Shown piece by piece: positions 1-8,833 of a stretch of DNA of 64,000 nt. Below the pieces are notes generated by a model, which saw nothing but the letters and a program-made list of their open reading frames with translations, had not been told where the DNA came from and did no database searches. The DNA comes from Sediminibacillus halophilus (GTDB taxonomy: Bacteria; Bacillota; Bacilli; Bacillales; Amphibacillaceae): positions 51,043 through 115,042 of the forward strand of contig NZ_FNHF01000008.1 in NCBI RefSeq assembly GCF_900103695.1, read 5' to 3'. The stretch's first letter is position 1. Each line of letters starts with the position of its first letter. The translations under genes and the position numbers were made by a program.

Positions 1-1
1 A

Positions 2-211
2 TTAGATTTACAGTTTTTATATGTTCAGTTGAAAGGCTTGTTGAACAGCCCGTATTCGTCTGCGAATGAGTGGAAAACACTGGTGAACTGGAATCAATCT
101 CAAGAGTTCTTTGCGAAGAAATATGTCCATCTGATTTGTCGCTGGATCGATCACTTGTCAGAAGGTACTGAAATGGATAAAAAAAGCAAGCCTAGCATAC
201 TGTCTCGTTAA
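2..211 (+). CDS. C-terminal fragment of a probable RefZ (TetR-like) regulator
   Basis: The reading frame is open to the left edge of the window and ends at TAA 209-211, so only the last 69 or so residues are present. The segment has no diagnostic motif. Its position directly upstream of ezrA on the same strand is where B. subtilis and relatives carry refZ (yttP), a TetR-family DNA-binding protein that affects FtsZ assembly and chromosome capture at sporulation. The Trp-rich helical character would suit the C-terminal regulatory domain of a TetR protein. Identity is inferred from gene order only; the DNA-binding half lies outside the window. Confidence 0.45.
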   Translation, partial: LDLQFLYVQLKGLLNSPYSSANEWKTLVNWNQSQEFFAKKYVHLICRWIDHLSEGTEMDKKSKPSILSR

Positions 212-238
212 GCAGGTGTACTCGACACCTGCTTTTTT
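211..238 (+). terminator. Intrinsic terminator after the refZ-like gene
   Basis: The arms AGCAGGTGT and ACACCTGCT enclose a 5-nt loop and run straight into six T residues. The stem begins at the last base of the upstream stop codon, so it ends that transcript and isolates ezrA. Confidence 0.9.
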
Positions 239-556
239 CTTGCTATCAAATCATCTCCAAACCCTCGGAAAAATCATCTATCCGACAACAGATGGCGGTT
301 TGTTTGAAAAATTTGTCGGTGTGTGAATAAATTTGAAAATTAATAAACAAAAATGCCAGTTAACATGGTATCATAATAGTAATCATTTTCATCTGGAAAA
401 AAGGAGTTCGTTGTTTTATCAGGAAGTTTGAAGTCACCGGAAACAACTGAACGCTGTGGAGCTTGAAAAAGAGAGGGAGATGGCCTTCTGTAACGGAAGT
501 TTTTTCCTCTCATTCTCATATGTAAACAGTTTATTGGATTAGTCAGGAGGTTTTTT
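239..556. other. Intergenic region upstream of ezrA
   Basis: About 320 bases follow the terminator. The stretch is AT-rich and must hold the ezrA promoter, but no pair of -35 and -10 hexamers stands out at 16-18 bp spacing. The ezrA ribosome binding site (AGGAGG, about 544-549) closes the region. Nothing else is recognised. Confidence 0.5.
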
Positions 557-2248
557 ATGGCGTACATAATCGGCGGTATCCTTATTTTAATCGCTTTAAT
601 CATTTTTGGACTTATTTGGCGCAAAAGGATTTATGATGAAGTCGACCGTCTGGAAGGATGGAAGATGGATATTATGAACAGGAATGTAAGTGCAGAATTA
701 TCCCGGGTGAAATCATTGAATTTATCCGGTGAAACACAGGAAAACTTTGAAAAATGGAAGGATCGGTGGGATTCAATTCTAACGAGGGAACTTCCAGATA
801 TGGAAGAGTACTTGTTTGACGCCGAAGAAGCAGCTGACAGGTACCGTTTTTCGGTCTCGAAGCAAAATCTGCTTCGTGTAGATGATGCGCTGAAAGCAAT
901 TGAATCGGACATTGAACAAATGTATGTAGAGCTGGAACAATTGCTTGACTCGGAAGAGAACAGTCGAAAAGCAATCGAAGAGTTAAACCCGAGAGTGAAA
1001 GAACTGAGGAAATCACTTCTGCATAACCGCCATCATTTTGGGAAATCTGAAGCTCGTTTTGAAGGTGAATTGGACGAAATCAATCGAACGATTGAAAACT
1101 ACTACCAGCTTACAGAAGAAGGCAACTATTTTGAGGCTCAGAAACTTGTTGATGGATTACGCGAGCACTTGTCGGAGTTAGAAACAAAAATGAAGGAATT
1201 CCCGGGGATTTACAAAAAATGCCGGCAAACCCTTCCTAATCAGTTAGATGAACTGCAAAACGGTATCGTGGGTATGAAAAAGGATGGATATCATATATCC
1301 CATTTAGGATTTGAAAAAGAGATCCATCAGTATAAGACCAAGCTGCAAGATTTTATAGACCAGCTTGATAAAGGGGTATTGGAGGAAGTCGTGCCTTTCC
1401 TCGAACATGTCGAAGAACGAATGAAGGAAATGTACCAGTTGCTTGAGAAAGAAGCAATTGCAAAAAACTATGTAGAAAAGCAGTTGCCTTCGTTCCGACG
1501 GGATTTGGAAACGGAAATTCAGTCTTTTGAGGAAACAACACAGGAAGTCGAAAACCTGCAGGAGTCCTACTATTTAGAGGACACAGATTTGGAGAACCAC
1601 TTGAACTTGGATAAACTGGTCAAACAATTGAAAGAAGATCTTGATAGTATTGATCGTGGCCTTGATGAACATACGGCTACCCACATCGAACTTCGTGAAA
1701 AAATAGAGACAGCGTCCAATGAATTGGAGAAGCTTAAAGCAAGACATGAAGCTTTTAGCAGTCAGATTCAGACTTTGAGAAAAGATGAATTGGAAGCCAA
1801 AGAAATGATCCTTGAAATGCGGAAGGCACTTCAGGATACGCATCGGACGCTAATGAAAAGTAATATACCGGGTGTCCCGGGATTCATTTGGGAGCTTTTC
1901 GAGGAGGCTGCAGATCGGGTAGACGACGTGGCCGGAAAATTGGAAAAACAGCCCCTTGATATGGGGGAAGTCCAGCACTCGCTAGCGGAAGCTGAAAAGG
2001 CAGTGTCTTCCATGACAGAGCAGACGGAAATGCTGTTGGAACAGGCACACCTGGTCGAATTGGTCATCCAGTATGCCAATCGATATCGGAGTAAATATCC
2101 TTTATTGGCAGCAAGACTTTCCGAAGCAGAAAATAGATTCCGCAGTTTTGAATATGAGCCTGCATTAGAAGAAGCTGTTCAGGCCTTGGAGGAAGTAGAA
2201 CCGGGTGCATTAAAGAGACTCGAAGCGTATAGTAAGGTGCCAAGCTGA
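557..2248 (+). CDS. ezrA: Septation ring formation regulator EzrA
   Basis: EzrA is a membrane-anchored negative regulator of FtsZ ring assembly that also links the divisome to cell-wall synthesis. The 563-residue product has the expected length. A single N-terminal transmembrane segment (residues about 2-21) is followed by RKR, which places the rest in the cytoplasm. The remainder is almost entirely Glu/Lys-rich coiled coil, matching the spectrin-like arch of EzrA. ATG 557 follows a strong AGGAGG. The gene sits between the refZ-like tail and iscS, as in B. subtilis. A second small membrane protein gene starts only 8 bases after the stop. Confidence 0.95.
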   Translation: MAYIIGGILILIALIIFGLIWRKRIYDEVDRLEGWKMDIMNRNVSAELSRVKSLNLSGETQENFEKWKDRWDSILTRELPDMEEYLFDAEEAADRYRFSVSKQNLLRVDDALKAIESDIEQMYVELEQLLDSEENSRKAIEELNPRVKELRKSLLHNRHHFGKSEARFEGELDEINRTIENYYQLTEEGNYFEAQKLVDGLREHLSELETKMKEFPGIYKKCRQTLPNQLDELQNGIVGMKKDGYHISHLGFEKEIHQYKTKLQDFIDQLDKGVLEEVVPFLEHVEERMKEMYQLLEKEAIAKNYVEKQLPSFRRDLETEIQSFEETTQEVENLQESYYLEDTDLENHLNLDKLVKQLKEDLDSIDRGLDEHTATHIELREKIETASNELEKLKARHEAFSSQIQTLRKDELEAKEMILEMRKALQDTHRTLMKSNIPGVPGFIWELFEEAADRVDDVAGKLEKQPLDMGEVQHSLAEAEKAVSSMTEQTEMLLEQAHLVELVIQYANRYRSKYPLLAARLSEAENRFRSFEYEPALEEAVQALEEVEPGALKRLEAYSKVPS

Positions 2249-2255
2249 TTGTAAA

Positions 2256-2537
2256 ATGAAGAAGATAAGCTTGTTCATTGGCATATTGACTGTGACGGCC
2301 ATCCTGTTATGGGCTACTACAGCTGTGTTGATGTGGGAGGACTTCCAGCATGAAGATGACAGCAGACTTACAGTCAAGCATTCGCTGGCAAAAAGGATAG
2401 ATAGAAAGCTTGATAGTGCTGGTCTTTTTGCAAACCGAAGCAGTGCGGTAGAAATTGAATCAAATGAAACAAATAACGAAAGACCTGTCATTTCAATCGA
2501 TGAATTACTTTCTGATCTCCATATTGACTCGAAATAA
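2256..2537 (+). CDS. Small membrane-anchored protein of unknown function
   Basis: The 93-residue product starts with a Lys-Lys pair and a hydrophobic segment (residues about 4-27), which is either an uncleaved anchor or a signal peptide. A hydrophilic, acidic tail follows, probably extracytoplasmic. I do not recognise a family. The start lies 8 bases after the ezrA stop and its best ribosome site (AAGGTG, 2234-2239) is 16 bases away, so translation probably depends on coupling to ezrA. This neighbour is absent from the B. subtilis order as I recall it. A role at the division site would be a guess from location alone. Confidence 0.6.
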   Translation: MKKISLFIGILTVTAILLWATTAVLMWEDFQHEDDSRLTVKHSLAKRIDRKLDSAGLFANRSSAVEIESNETNNERPVISIDELLSDLHIDSK

Positions 2538-2541
2538 CACG

Positions 2542-2594
2542 AATTAATCCCTTGCTGACAAGATTTTGTAGCAGGGGATTAATTATGGTATTAT
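2542..2594 (+). promoter_or_regulatory. Hairpin and candidate sigma-A promoter before iscS
   Basis: The arms AATTAATCCCTTGCT (2542-2556) and AGCAGGGGATTAATT (2570-2584) form a long stem without a T-run, so it may end ezrA-operon transcripts only weakly. TTGTAG (2566-2571), 17 bases, and TATTAT (2589-2594) overlap the hairpin and make a plausible promoter for iscS-thiI. Confidence 0.4.
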
Positions 2595-2632
2595 AAATGA
2601 TTGCATAAATATGAAAGGGGAGGGGTGTTTCC

Positions 2633-3772
2633 ATGATTTATTTAGATAATAGTGCTACAACAAAACCTTATCCAGAAGTTATCGATAGTTTTACCCAAGT
2701 TTCGGAAAAGTATTATGGAAATCCCTCATCGATCCATCGAACTGGCGCAGAAGCTGAAAAGCTTTTGTTGAGGGCCAGACAGCAGGCAGCAGAATTGCTT
2801 AATGTGAAAGAGGAAGAAATTGTTTTCACATCTGGCGGTACAGAAGGGAACAATACAGCTATAAAGGGAACTGCACTAGCCCATCAAAATAGAGGCAGGC
2901 ATATTATCACTTCCCAGATTGAGCATCCATCTGTGCTCGAAGCCTGCAGAGGATTGGAAAAATTGGGTTTTTCTATAACCTATCTTCCAGTAAACCATTT
3001 AGGTCTTATCGATCCTGCCGCAGTGGAAGCTGCGATTACCGAAGAAACAATCTTAATCAGCATTATGCATGTTAATAATGAACTGGGGACCGTACAACCA
3101 ATTGAAGAAATCGGTAATATAGCCAAGCGATATCCAAAATTGCATTTTCATGTGGATCATGTGCAAGGCTTTGGGAAAGTGCCGTTATCGTTATCTGACA
3201 GTGGCATTGATTTATGCACGATTTCAGGTCATAAAATACACGGATTGAAAGGGACAGGACTTCTTTTTTCAAAAAAGGGAACCGATCTGTTTCCATTAAT
3301 GCATGGCGGTGGACAGGAGCAATCCATCCGTTCTGGAACAGAGAATCTTGCGGGGATTGTTTCTCTGGTGAAGGCTGTTCGTCTCATATTAGAAGAACAA
3401 AAGAAGCAAAAAAAGCACCTTTTGGAAATGAAAGAGACACTGTGGTCATGCCTGGATAAGATGAAACAGGTTTCAATCAATTCACCAGCTGGACACGCAC
3501 CACACATCATTAATCTATCTGTTCCGGGTTATAAACCAGAGGTTCTAATTCATGCCTTAAGCGAAAAAGGATATTATATCTCGACTAAGTCAGCCTGTTC
3601 ATCTAAAAATGAAGATGTCAGCTCTGTACTGGCTGCTTGCGGAATGCCTGAATCAATAAGCAGTTCTGCATTGCGTATCAGTCTTTCTTATCATAATCAG
3701 CAGAAGGAAATCGAAGGCTTTTGCAAAGCGCTTGACGAGGTTCTGCATCAATTTAGCGAATTAATGGGGTAG
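2633..3772 (+). CDS. iscS: Cysteine desulfurase, IscS/NifS type (tRNA thiolation branch)
   Basis: This PLP enzyme removes sulfur from cysteine and passes it as a persulfide to an acceptor. The PLP lysine is K201 in SGHKIHG, and the persulfide cysteine is C322 in the TKSACSSK loop. The length (379 residues) fits the family. ATG 2633 follows GGGGAGGGG. The thiI start lies 5 bases after the stop, so the pair forms an operon. In B. subtilis the equivalent desulfurase (NifZ) donates sulfur to ThiI for 4-thiouridine at tRNA position 8. It is therefore probably the ThiI-dedicated desulfurase rather than the general Fe-S enzyme. Confidence 0.92.
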   Translation: MIYLDNSATTKPYPEVIDSFTQVSEKYYGNPSSIHRTGAEAEKLLLRARQQAAELLNVKEEEIVFTSGGTEGNNTAIKGTALAHQNRGRHIITSQIEHPSVLEACRGLEKLGFSITYLPVNHLGLIDPAAVEAAITEETILISIMHVNNELGTVQPIEEIGNIAKRYPKLHFHVDHVQGFGKVPLSLSDSGIDLCTISGHKIHGLKGTGLLFSKKGTDLFPLMHGGGQEQSIRSGTENLAGIVSLVKAVRLILEEQKKQKKHLLEMKETLWSCLDKMKQVSINSPAGHAPHIINLSVPGYKPEVLIHALSEKGYYISTKSACSSKNEDVSSVLAACGMPESISSSALRISLSYHNQQKEIEGFCKALDEVLHQFSELMG

Positions 3773-3777
3773 ATACT

Positions 3778-4977
3778 ATGAATTATGAATATATTTTGAT
3801 TCGATATGGTGAAATTGCATTAAAAGGGAAAAACCGGAAAATTTTCACCCAGAAATTACAAGAAAACGTTCAAAATAAAGTAAAGGATATACCAGATATC
3901 AAAGTAAAGCGGCAGCGGGATCGGATGTACATTTTGCTAAATGGTCAGGATCCGGAACCGATTATTGAACGTTGCAGAACAATATTTGGAATCCACAGTC
4001 TGAGCAAAGCAATAAAGGTAAACAATGAAGAAGAGCAGATTAAAAAGGCTGCTTTGTTTGCTCTTCAAGAAGCAGAAGGAGTTAAAACTTTCAAAGTAAC
4101 GACAAAGCGGACGGATAAAGATTTTCCTGTAAGATCGCAGCAATTCAACCAAGTATTAGGCGGTTATTTGCTGAAGAATACAGAAGGATATACAGTGGAT
4201 GTACATCAGCCCGATATGGAATTAAGAGTAGAAATCCGGCAAGACGGCACGTATATCACTTCACAAAAGATACAAGCGGCAGGCGGCTTGCCGGTCGGTT
4301 CATCAGGTAAAACACTACTCCTGCTATCAGGAGGAATTGACAGTCCGGTTGCAGGTTATCTAACCATGAAGCGAGGAGTCCAAGTGGAGGCTGTTCATTT
4401 TCATTCTCCACCTTTTACGAGTGAACGTGCGAAACAAAAGGTGTTTGATCTGGCGCGGCAATTGACGAAATATGGTCATTCTATACGCATACATGTCGTA
4501 CCGTTTACCAAACTGCAGCAAAAGGTGCATCAAGCGATACCACACGGCTACTCCATGACAGTCATGCGCCGGATGATGATGCGTATCAGTGAACAAATCG
4601 CTTCTAAGGAAGGTATTTTGTCGTTAACGACTGGGGAGAGTCTTGGGCAGGTTGCCAGTCAAACGATGGAAAGCATGCATGCTATCAATGAAGTGACCAA
4701 TTATCCGGTATTGCGTCCGCTAATCGCCATGGACAAAGAGGACATAATCGATGTTTCTCAAAAAATCGATACCTACGATATATCGATTCGCCCTTACGAA
4801 GATTGCTGTACCGTTTTTGTACCGGACGCACCAAAGACCATGCCGCGTAAAGAAAAAGTGAACCAATTTGAACAGGCAGAAGATTTTGGTGACTTGTTAG
4901 CTGAAACTTTGGAAAACGTGGAAGTAGTAACCATCGATTCCCAGGCAAAAGAAGAAGAATTCGATGCTCTATTATAA
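3778..4977 (+). CDS. thiI: tRNA 4-thiouridine synthase ThiI
   Basis: ThiI adenylates U8 of tRNA and inserts sulfur from the partner desulfurase; some homologues also serve thiazole synthesis. The 399-residue product has an N-terminal ferredoxin-like/THUMP region (about 1-165) and a PP-loop ATPase motif SGGIDS at residues 184-189. No C-terminal rhodanese domain is present, as in Bacillus ThiI, so persulfide transfer must differ from the E. coli enzyme. ATG 3778 lies 5 bases after iscS and uses the GGGG that overlaps the iscS end. Transcription appears to stop in the long gene-free region that follows. Confidence 0.95.
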   Translation: MNYEYILIRYGEIALKGKNRKIFTQKLQENVQNKVKDIPDIKVKRQRDRMYILLNGQDPEPIIERCRTIFGIHSLSKAIKVNNEEEQIKKAALFALQEAEGVKTFKVTTKRTDKDFPVRSQQFNQVLGGYLLKNTEGYTVDVHQPDMELRVEIRQDGTYITSQKIQAAGGLPVGSSGKTLLLLSGGIDSPVAGYLTMKRGVQVEAVHFHSPPFTSERAKQKVFDLARQLTKYGHSIRIHVVPFTKLQQKVHQAIPHGYSMTVMRRMMMRISEQIASKEGILSLTTGESLGQVASQTMESMHAINEVTNYPVLRPLIAMDKEDIIDVSQKIDTYDISIRPYEDCCTVFVPDAPKTMPRKEKVNQFEQAEDFGDLLAETLENVEVVTIDSQAKEEEFDALL

Positions 4978-5082
4978 AGCTCTTTTATATTCATCCTAAA
5001 CCGTTGTGGTTGATTCGAACTACGCAGTAACTGTGATGGTAAGTTCCATTGCCTATTCAAAAAGAGTGTTAACTAACGCTTC

Positions 5083-5196
5083 GGTAGCATACTTCGCTTT
5101 CCGCGGGCACGGCTTAAGCTAACTTGGTAAAGAAAACCGCTTTCCCAAGTGGATCTTCAGCTCGCGCTGTTCCCGCAGGAGTCTGCGTATGCTACC
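5083..5196. repeat. 114-bp imperfect inverted-repeat element (MITE-like)
   Basis: The outer arms GGTAGCATAC (5083-5092) and GTATGCTACC (5187-5196) are perfect complements. Pairing continues inward with interruptions (CCGCGGGCA region against TCCCGCAGG region) and closes with ACTTGG (5122-5127) and CCAAGT (5145-5150). The element holds no open frame. The CGCTTTCCGCGGGC core is familiar from short interspersed repeats in Bacillaceae genomes; that is recollection, not a search result. Confidence 0.6.
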
Positions 5197-5427
5197 TGCG
5201 CTAAGAAGCATGCTGAATGTCGCAAGCGTAGAAACTTTTTTCCTTGAGACTCAACAAGCTGTCTTAAAAACGGTTGTCAGGAAATAGGTTCTTCTTTTCA
5301 TAAAAAGACAGTGGTGGTTCCGTCTTTTCTCCTTTTCTTAGACTTTCTGCTTGTTTTCCCAGCTTTGTCTTTTGATAAGACGGTTCATGGAGTACCAAGT
5401 GAATCCAAAAAATGTCTAGTACCCTCG

Positions 5428-5625
5428 TTTATAAACAGGAAGCTTCTCCTAGCGAAGGAAAAACCCGAAGACTCCTCGAAAATACAATACGATTTTCTTC
5501 GTGCGATGCATCGCTGCCGCAGCTTTCCTTGGGACTGCGATTACTCGTCCCACCGAAAACACCTGTCCTGCGGGAGGAAAGGCCTCGGTGAGATCCCGCA
5601 GCGCGTACTCCCACTCAATAAAAGT
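5428..5625. repeat. Second GC-rich intergenic repeat-like element
   Basis: The segment contains CTGCGGGA (5568-5575) and TCCCGCAG (5594-5601) as inverted arms around GGCCTCGGTGAG. It also has CGAAGACTCCTCG and CCGCAGCTTTCC stretches that look like diverged parts of the same repeat class as 5083-5196. It is less symmetrical than the first element, so it may be a decayed or composite copy. Confidence 0.45.
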
Positions 5626-5708
5626 AGGAAGTTAGGAAGAAGCATTCAGACTATGTCGTAGTTTCTATAATAATTGGTTAAAGCTGTCATATCTCCCAGT
5701 TATCTCAC

Positions 5709-5739
5709 TGTATCAATCACTTTCTTCCCGAGCATGCTA
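5709..5739 (+). promoter_or_regulatory. Candidate forespore (sigma-G/F) promoter of the SASP gene
   Basis: TGTATC (5709-5714), an 18-base spacer and CATGCTA (5733-5739) resemble the sigma-G consensus (TGNATA / CATNCTA). Its place 27 bases before an alpha/beta SASP gene, a classic sigma-G target, supports the call. Confidence 0.5.
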
Positions 5740-5766
5740 GGGATACAGGGAAGGAGGTGAGAAGAC

Positions 5767-5961
5767 ATGGCTAACAATAATAACAGCAACCAGCTTCTTG
5801 TACCTGGAGTGGAACAAGCTTTAAACCAAATGAAAACTGAAATTGCTCAAGAATTCGGTGTCCAACTTGGCGCTGATACAACTTCCCGTGCTAACGGTTC
5901 CGTTGGTGGAGAAATCACTAAACGTTTGGTATCGATGGCACAACAACAATTCCGCGGTTAA
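5767..5961 (+). CDS. sspA: Alpha/beta-type small acid-soluble spore protein
   Basis: SASPs coat forespore DNA, force it into an A-like form and protect it from UV and heat. They are degraded by the GPR protease at germination. The 64-residue product has the family hallmark TEIAQEF at residues 24-30, which contains the GPR cleavage site, and the conserved C-terminal [10 protein letters not shown] helix. A very strong AGGAGGTGA precedes ATG 5767. The gene is monocistronic, with a candidate sigma-G promoter upstream and a terminator downstream. The sspA name follows from location after thiI; paralogues elsewhere in the genome would be near identical. Confidence 0.93.
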   Translation: MANNNNSNQLLVPGVEQALNQMKTEIAQEFGVQLGADTTSRANGSVGGEITKRLVSMAQQQFRG

Positions 5962-5977
5962 AAATATATATGATGGC

Positions 5978-6008
5978 AAAAAGGGTAGTGTGCGAGCACT
6001 ACCCTTTT
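5978..6008 (+). terminator. Terminator of the SASP gene
   Basis: AAAAGGGTAGTG and CACTACCCTTTT pair around a short loop (TGCGAG) and end in T residues, 17 bases after the SASP stop. Confidence 0.9.
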
Positions 6009-6133
6009 CATTTTTTCTAAAAACGGTTAAAATAATTTACAATTCATTAAACTCCGACAACTTCCCTGGAGGCCTGGGGAACTTTTATATTTACTGAGCA
6101 ACAAAGGAATCATCAGAAAAGGGGAAACGTTTT

Positions 6134-7747
6134 ATGGGAACTATCTGGCAAGGCGGAACCATTTATACAATGATAGCTGAGATGGATACTGTGGAAGCCG
6201 TTTTTACAGAAGACGGAAAAGTAGTTGATACTGGATCTGTTTCTGATTTAAAAAGAAAATATCGTGGAAGAATAGATAAGGTTCAGGATTTACAAGGTAA
6301 TACCATGTTCCCTGGTTTTACTGACAGCCACTTACATGTTATCGGACATGGCGAAAAGTTAATTCATTTGGATTTATCTGCAATGAAATCTGTAGAGGAG
6401 GTAAAGGATGCCCTTCGCAGTCGTGTGTCCCAGCTCGAGCCTGGAGAATGGTTAATCGGGGAGGGGTGGAATGAAAACCACTGGAAAGATCCAGTCATCC
6501 TTCAAAGGGATGAGCTGGACGAGATCAGTCCCCAAAATCCGATGATGTTGACCCGTATTTGCCGGCATGCGTTGCTGGCCAATTCGTTGGCTATGGAGCA
6601 AGCGGGCATTAACGACAAGACGGAAAACCCGCAGGGCGGTGTCATTGTTAGAAATAGTTCCGGAAAGGCAACCGGTTATTTTCTTGATACGGCACAAGAA
6701 TATATTAAGAATGTCATACCGGAAATGTCCGAAGAGCATCTAACTGCGATTGTTCAAACAGCAGTCGATGATTTACACCGTAATGGTCTGGTCGGCGGAC
6801 ATACAGAAGATTTAAATTATTATGGCGGTTTTCTAAAAACATACCATGCATTCACTAATGGGATTGACGGAGTCAAACGGAAGTTTCGCGCTCATTTGCT
6901 TGTTCACCATGAGGTAATCGACGATATGGTCTCATCTGGATTAGATTACCATAAAGGTACAGAATTCATTGAAATCGGTGCGATGAAGATTTTTTCGGAT
7001 GGAGCACTTGGCGGCAGAACAGCCTGGCTTTCAGAACCATATGACGATGATCCGGAAAATGCAGGAATCAATATTCATAGCATGGAGGACCTTGAAGAAC
7101 TTGTTCAAAAAGCGAGAGGCTATGGCATGCCGGTTGCTGTTCATGCGATTGGGGACAAGGCAGTCGAAGCAGTTGCCGAAACACTGAGAAAATACCCGCT
7201 AAGGAATGGACGGCGGGACAGGATTATTCATGCTCAAATCGTAAATGATCGTCTGCTGGACTTATTAGCAGAGCTTGATGTGGTGCTTGATATTCAACCG
7301 ACGTTTGTGGCCTCGGATTTCCCCTGGATTATTGACCGGATAGGAAGCCAGCGGTTGGCTCATGCATATGCCTGGAAAACCTTCCTGGAGCGTAAGATTC
7401 CTTGTGCCGCCGGTTCAGATGCACCGATAGAGAGTATCAATCCGCTGCTTGGTATTGAAGCTGCTGTTTTAAGAAAGTCGAGTGTCGATGGTGCCAGTTA
7501 TCAACATGAACAGCGATTGTCCATGTATGAGGCGATCTCGTTATATACTAATGGCAGTGCCTATGCATCGTGTCATGAGCTCAGTCAGGGAAAAATCGCA
7601 CCTGGCTATAATGCTGACTTTACCATTTTGGATCAGGATCCTTTTACAATCGATCCTGAACAGATAACAACACTGCAAGTACAAAAGACGGTAGTCGATG
7701 AGACAGTCGTCTACCAAAAAAATCACTGGAAAGCCGAAACCTATTAA
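6134..7747 (+). CDS. Amidohydrolase family 3 protein (YtcJ-like)
   Basis: The 537-residue product is a metal-dependent hydrolase of the YtcJ/Amidohydrolase_3 group. It has an N-terminal beta-sandwich part, the metal-binding HxH at H66 and H68 in TDSHLH, a middle HAIGDKA motif and the late GSDAPI motif with a metal- or substrate-binding Asp. There is no signal peptide, so it is cytoplasmic. Substrates of this group are mostly unknown, and some hydrolyse N-substituted formamides or cyclic amides. ATG 6134 follows AAAGGGGAAA. It is transcribed alone and ends at a hairpin shared with the convergent NAD kinase gene. Confidence 0.85.
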   Translation: MGTIWQGGTIYTMIAEMDTVEAVFTEDGKVVDTGSVSDLKRKYRGRIDKVQDLQGNTMFPGFTDSHLHVIGHGEKLIHLDLSAMKSVEEVKDALRSRVSQLEPGEWLIGEGWNENHWKDPVILQRDELDEISPQNPMMLTRICRHALLANSLAMEQAGINDKTENPQGGVIVRNSSGKATGYFLDTAQEYIKNVIPEMSEEHLTAIVQTAVDDLHRNGLVGGHTEDLNYYGGFLKTYHAFTNGIDGVKRKFRAHLLVHHEVIDDMVSSGLDYHKGTEFIEIGAMKIFSDGALGGRTAWLSEPYDDDPENAGINIHSMEDLEELVQKARGYGMPVAVHAIGDKAVEAVAETLRKYPLRNGRRDRIIHAQIVNDRLLDLLAELDVVLDIQPTFVASDFPWIIDRIGSQRLAHAYAWKTFLERKIPCAAGSDAPIESINPLLGIEAAVLRKSSVDGASYQHEQRLSMYEAISLYTNGSAYASCHELSQGKIAPGYNADFTILDQDPFTIDPEQITTLQVQKTVVDETVVYQKNHWKAETY

Positions 7748-7791
7748 AAGCACGGACAAGCAATGGATGCAGAAAGAGCATTAGAAACATT

Positions 7792-7830
7792 AAAGCAGGC
7801 TGTCGAGTATTTATTCGACAGCCTGCTAAT
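7792..7830. terminator. Bidirectional terminator between the amidohydrolase and nadK
   Basis: AGCAGGCTGTCGA and TCGACAGCCTGCT are perfect 13-bp arms around an 8-base AT loop. A-rich and T-rich flanks lie on both sides of the stem between two convergent genes. Confidence 0.85.
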
Positions 7831-7838
7831 TTAATGAT

Positions 7839-8639
7839 TTATAAAAAGGTTCTTTTCACTCTATCCCAATAAGAATTGTTCTTTAATTTTACCGTTTTGA
7901 CTTTTTTATCACTTAGTGTGACGGTTAAATCTTGAACGTTACGAACCGAATATGCTTCATTGTCAAATCCGATGATAGGATAATCATTGCCATCCTGTAC
8001 AACTTTCAACGTTAGTTTCCTCGACTTATCCAATATAAAAGAAGATCCTAGCGTCCTGTATCGGTTGTTGTTCAAAGATGCCAGTTCAGTCACTTGAAAA
8101 CATGGTGTTTTCGGATCGACGACGGCACCGTTGGTAGATTTATTGTACCCTGTACTGCCAGTAGGAGTTGCCACGATCAATCCATCTCCGCGGAACGTTT
8201 CAAAATGCTGGTCATCGATAAACACATCCATCACTATCGTTTTAATCAATGTTGATCGGATGCTTGCTTCATTGAGACATAAAAAGTGTGCCTGGTTATT
8301 TACCTGTACATCGATGACCGGGAAGCGGCGAACCTCCAGTTCCTCATGAAGAATTGAATTGACCATTTCATCATAGTTATCGAGGTTAAAGTCACAATAC
8401 AACCCTGCTTCATTAGACTTGGCAATTCCTGTATATAAACAATCCTGACGAAAACCTGTTTTTCTTACGGCCTGTAAAAAGGCACCGTCTCCTCCTACAC
8501 TGATGATAATATTTGCATCGTCTGAGTTGTCTACAATATTAAATCCATTCTCTTCCGCAAGCTTGAATAAAGGCTGCAAATTTTTTTCAAGTTTCTCTTC
8601 TTTTGGGTAGTAGAAATAAAGGTTACGGCGATTGTCCAT
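7839..8639 (-). CDS. nadK: NAD kinase (second, YtdI-type paralogue)
   Basis: The enzyme phosphorylates NAD to NADP. The 266-residue product has the GGDG signature at residues 49-52 (ISVGGDGAFL), the NEAS motif and the TPTGSTGYN nucleotide-binding motif, all diagnostic for NAD/diacylglycerol-type kinases. Bacillaceae usually encode two NAD kinases, and location near ytfI/gerW points to the YtdI (PpnK2) paralogue. ATG 8639 is read leftward behind a GGAGG site (8644-8649 region). It is divergent from ytfI and convergent with the amidohydrolase gene. Confidence 0.92.
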   Translation of the reverse strand: MDNRRNLYFYYPKEEKLEKNLQPLFKLAEENGFNIVDNSDDANIIISVGGDGAFLQAVRKTGFRQDCLYTGIAKSNEAGLYCDFNLDNYDEMVNSILHEELEVRRFPVIDVQVNNQAHFLCLNEASIRSTLIKTIVMDVFIDDQHFETFRGDGLIVATPTGSTGYNKSTNGAVVDPKTPCFQVTELASLNNNRYRTLGSSFILDKSRKLTLKVVQDGNDYPIIGFDNEAYSVRNVQDLTVTLSDKKVKTVKLKNNSYWDRVKRTFL

Positions 8640-8833
8640 TATGCTTCCTCCTGTCTGACTGTAAAGTTATCGTTAGCTGTTTTCCAATTTCACAGAAATA
8701 TCCAACTCTGTGAGTAAACGCTTTATAACTATGTTATCATTCTTTTTTTCATAAGCCCAGCAGGAACATAGTGAGCAAATCTTGTTTAATCCATTGTCAT
8801 TTTGAAAATACTGGTGACAATGGAGGTGTTTGT

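Larger units (their letters stand above)
4978..5708. other. Long gene-free stretch containing repeat elements
   Basis: About 730 bases without a convincing gene. It holds two GC-rich elements, described separately, of the kind scattered between genes in many Bacillaceae chromosomes. An AAAAGAC/GTCTTTT hairpin lies at about 5303-5326. A 116-codon open frame here has no ribosome site and crosses the repeats, so it is not called. Confidence 0.6.

Noticed and set aside
5311..5661. 116-codon plus-strand open frame
   Set aside because: It crosses the repeat element, has no ribosome site, and its product is rich in residues typical of read-through of GC-rich repeats.
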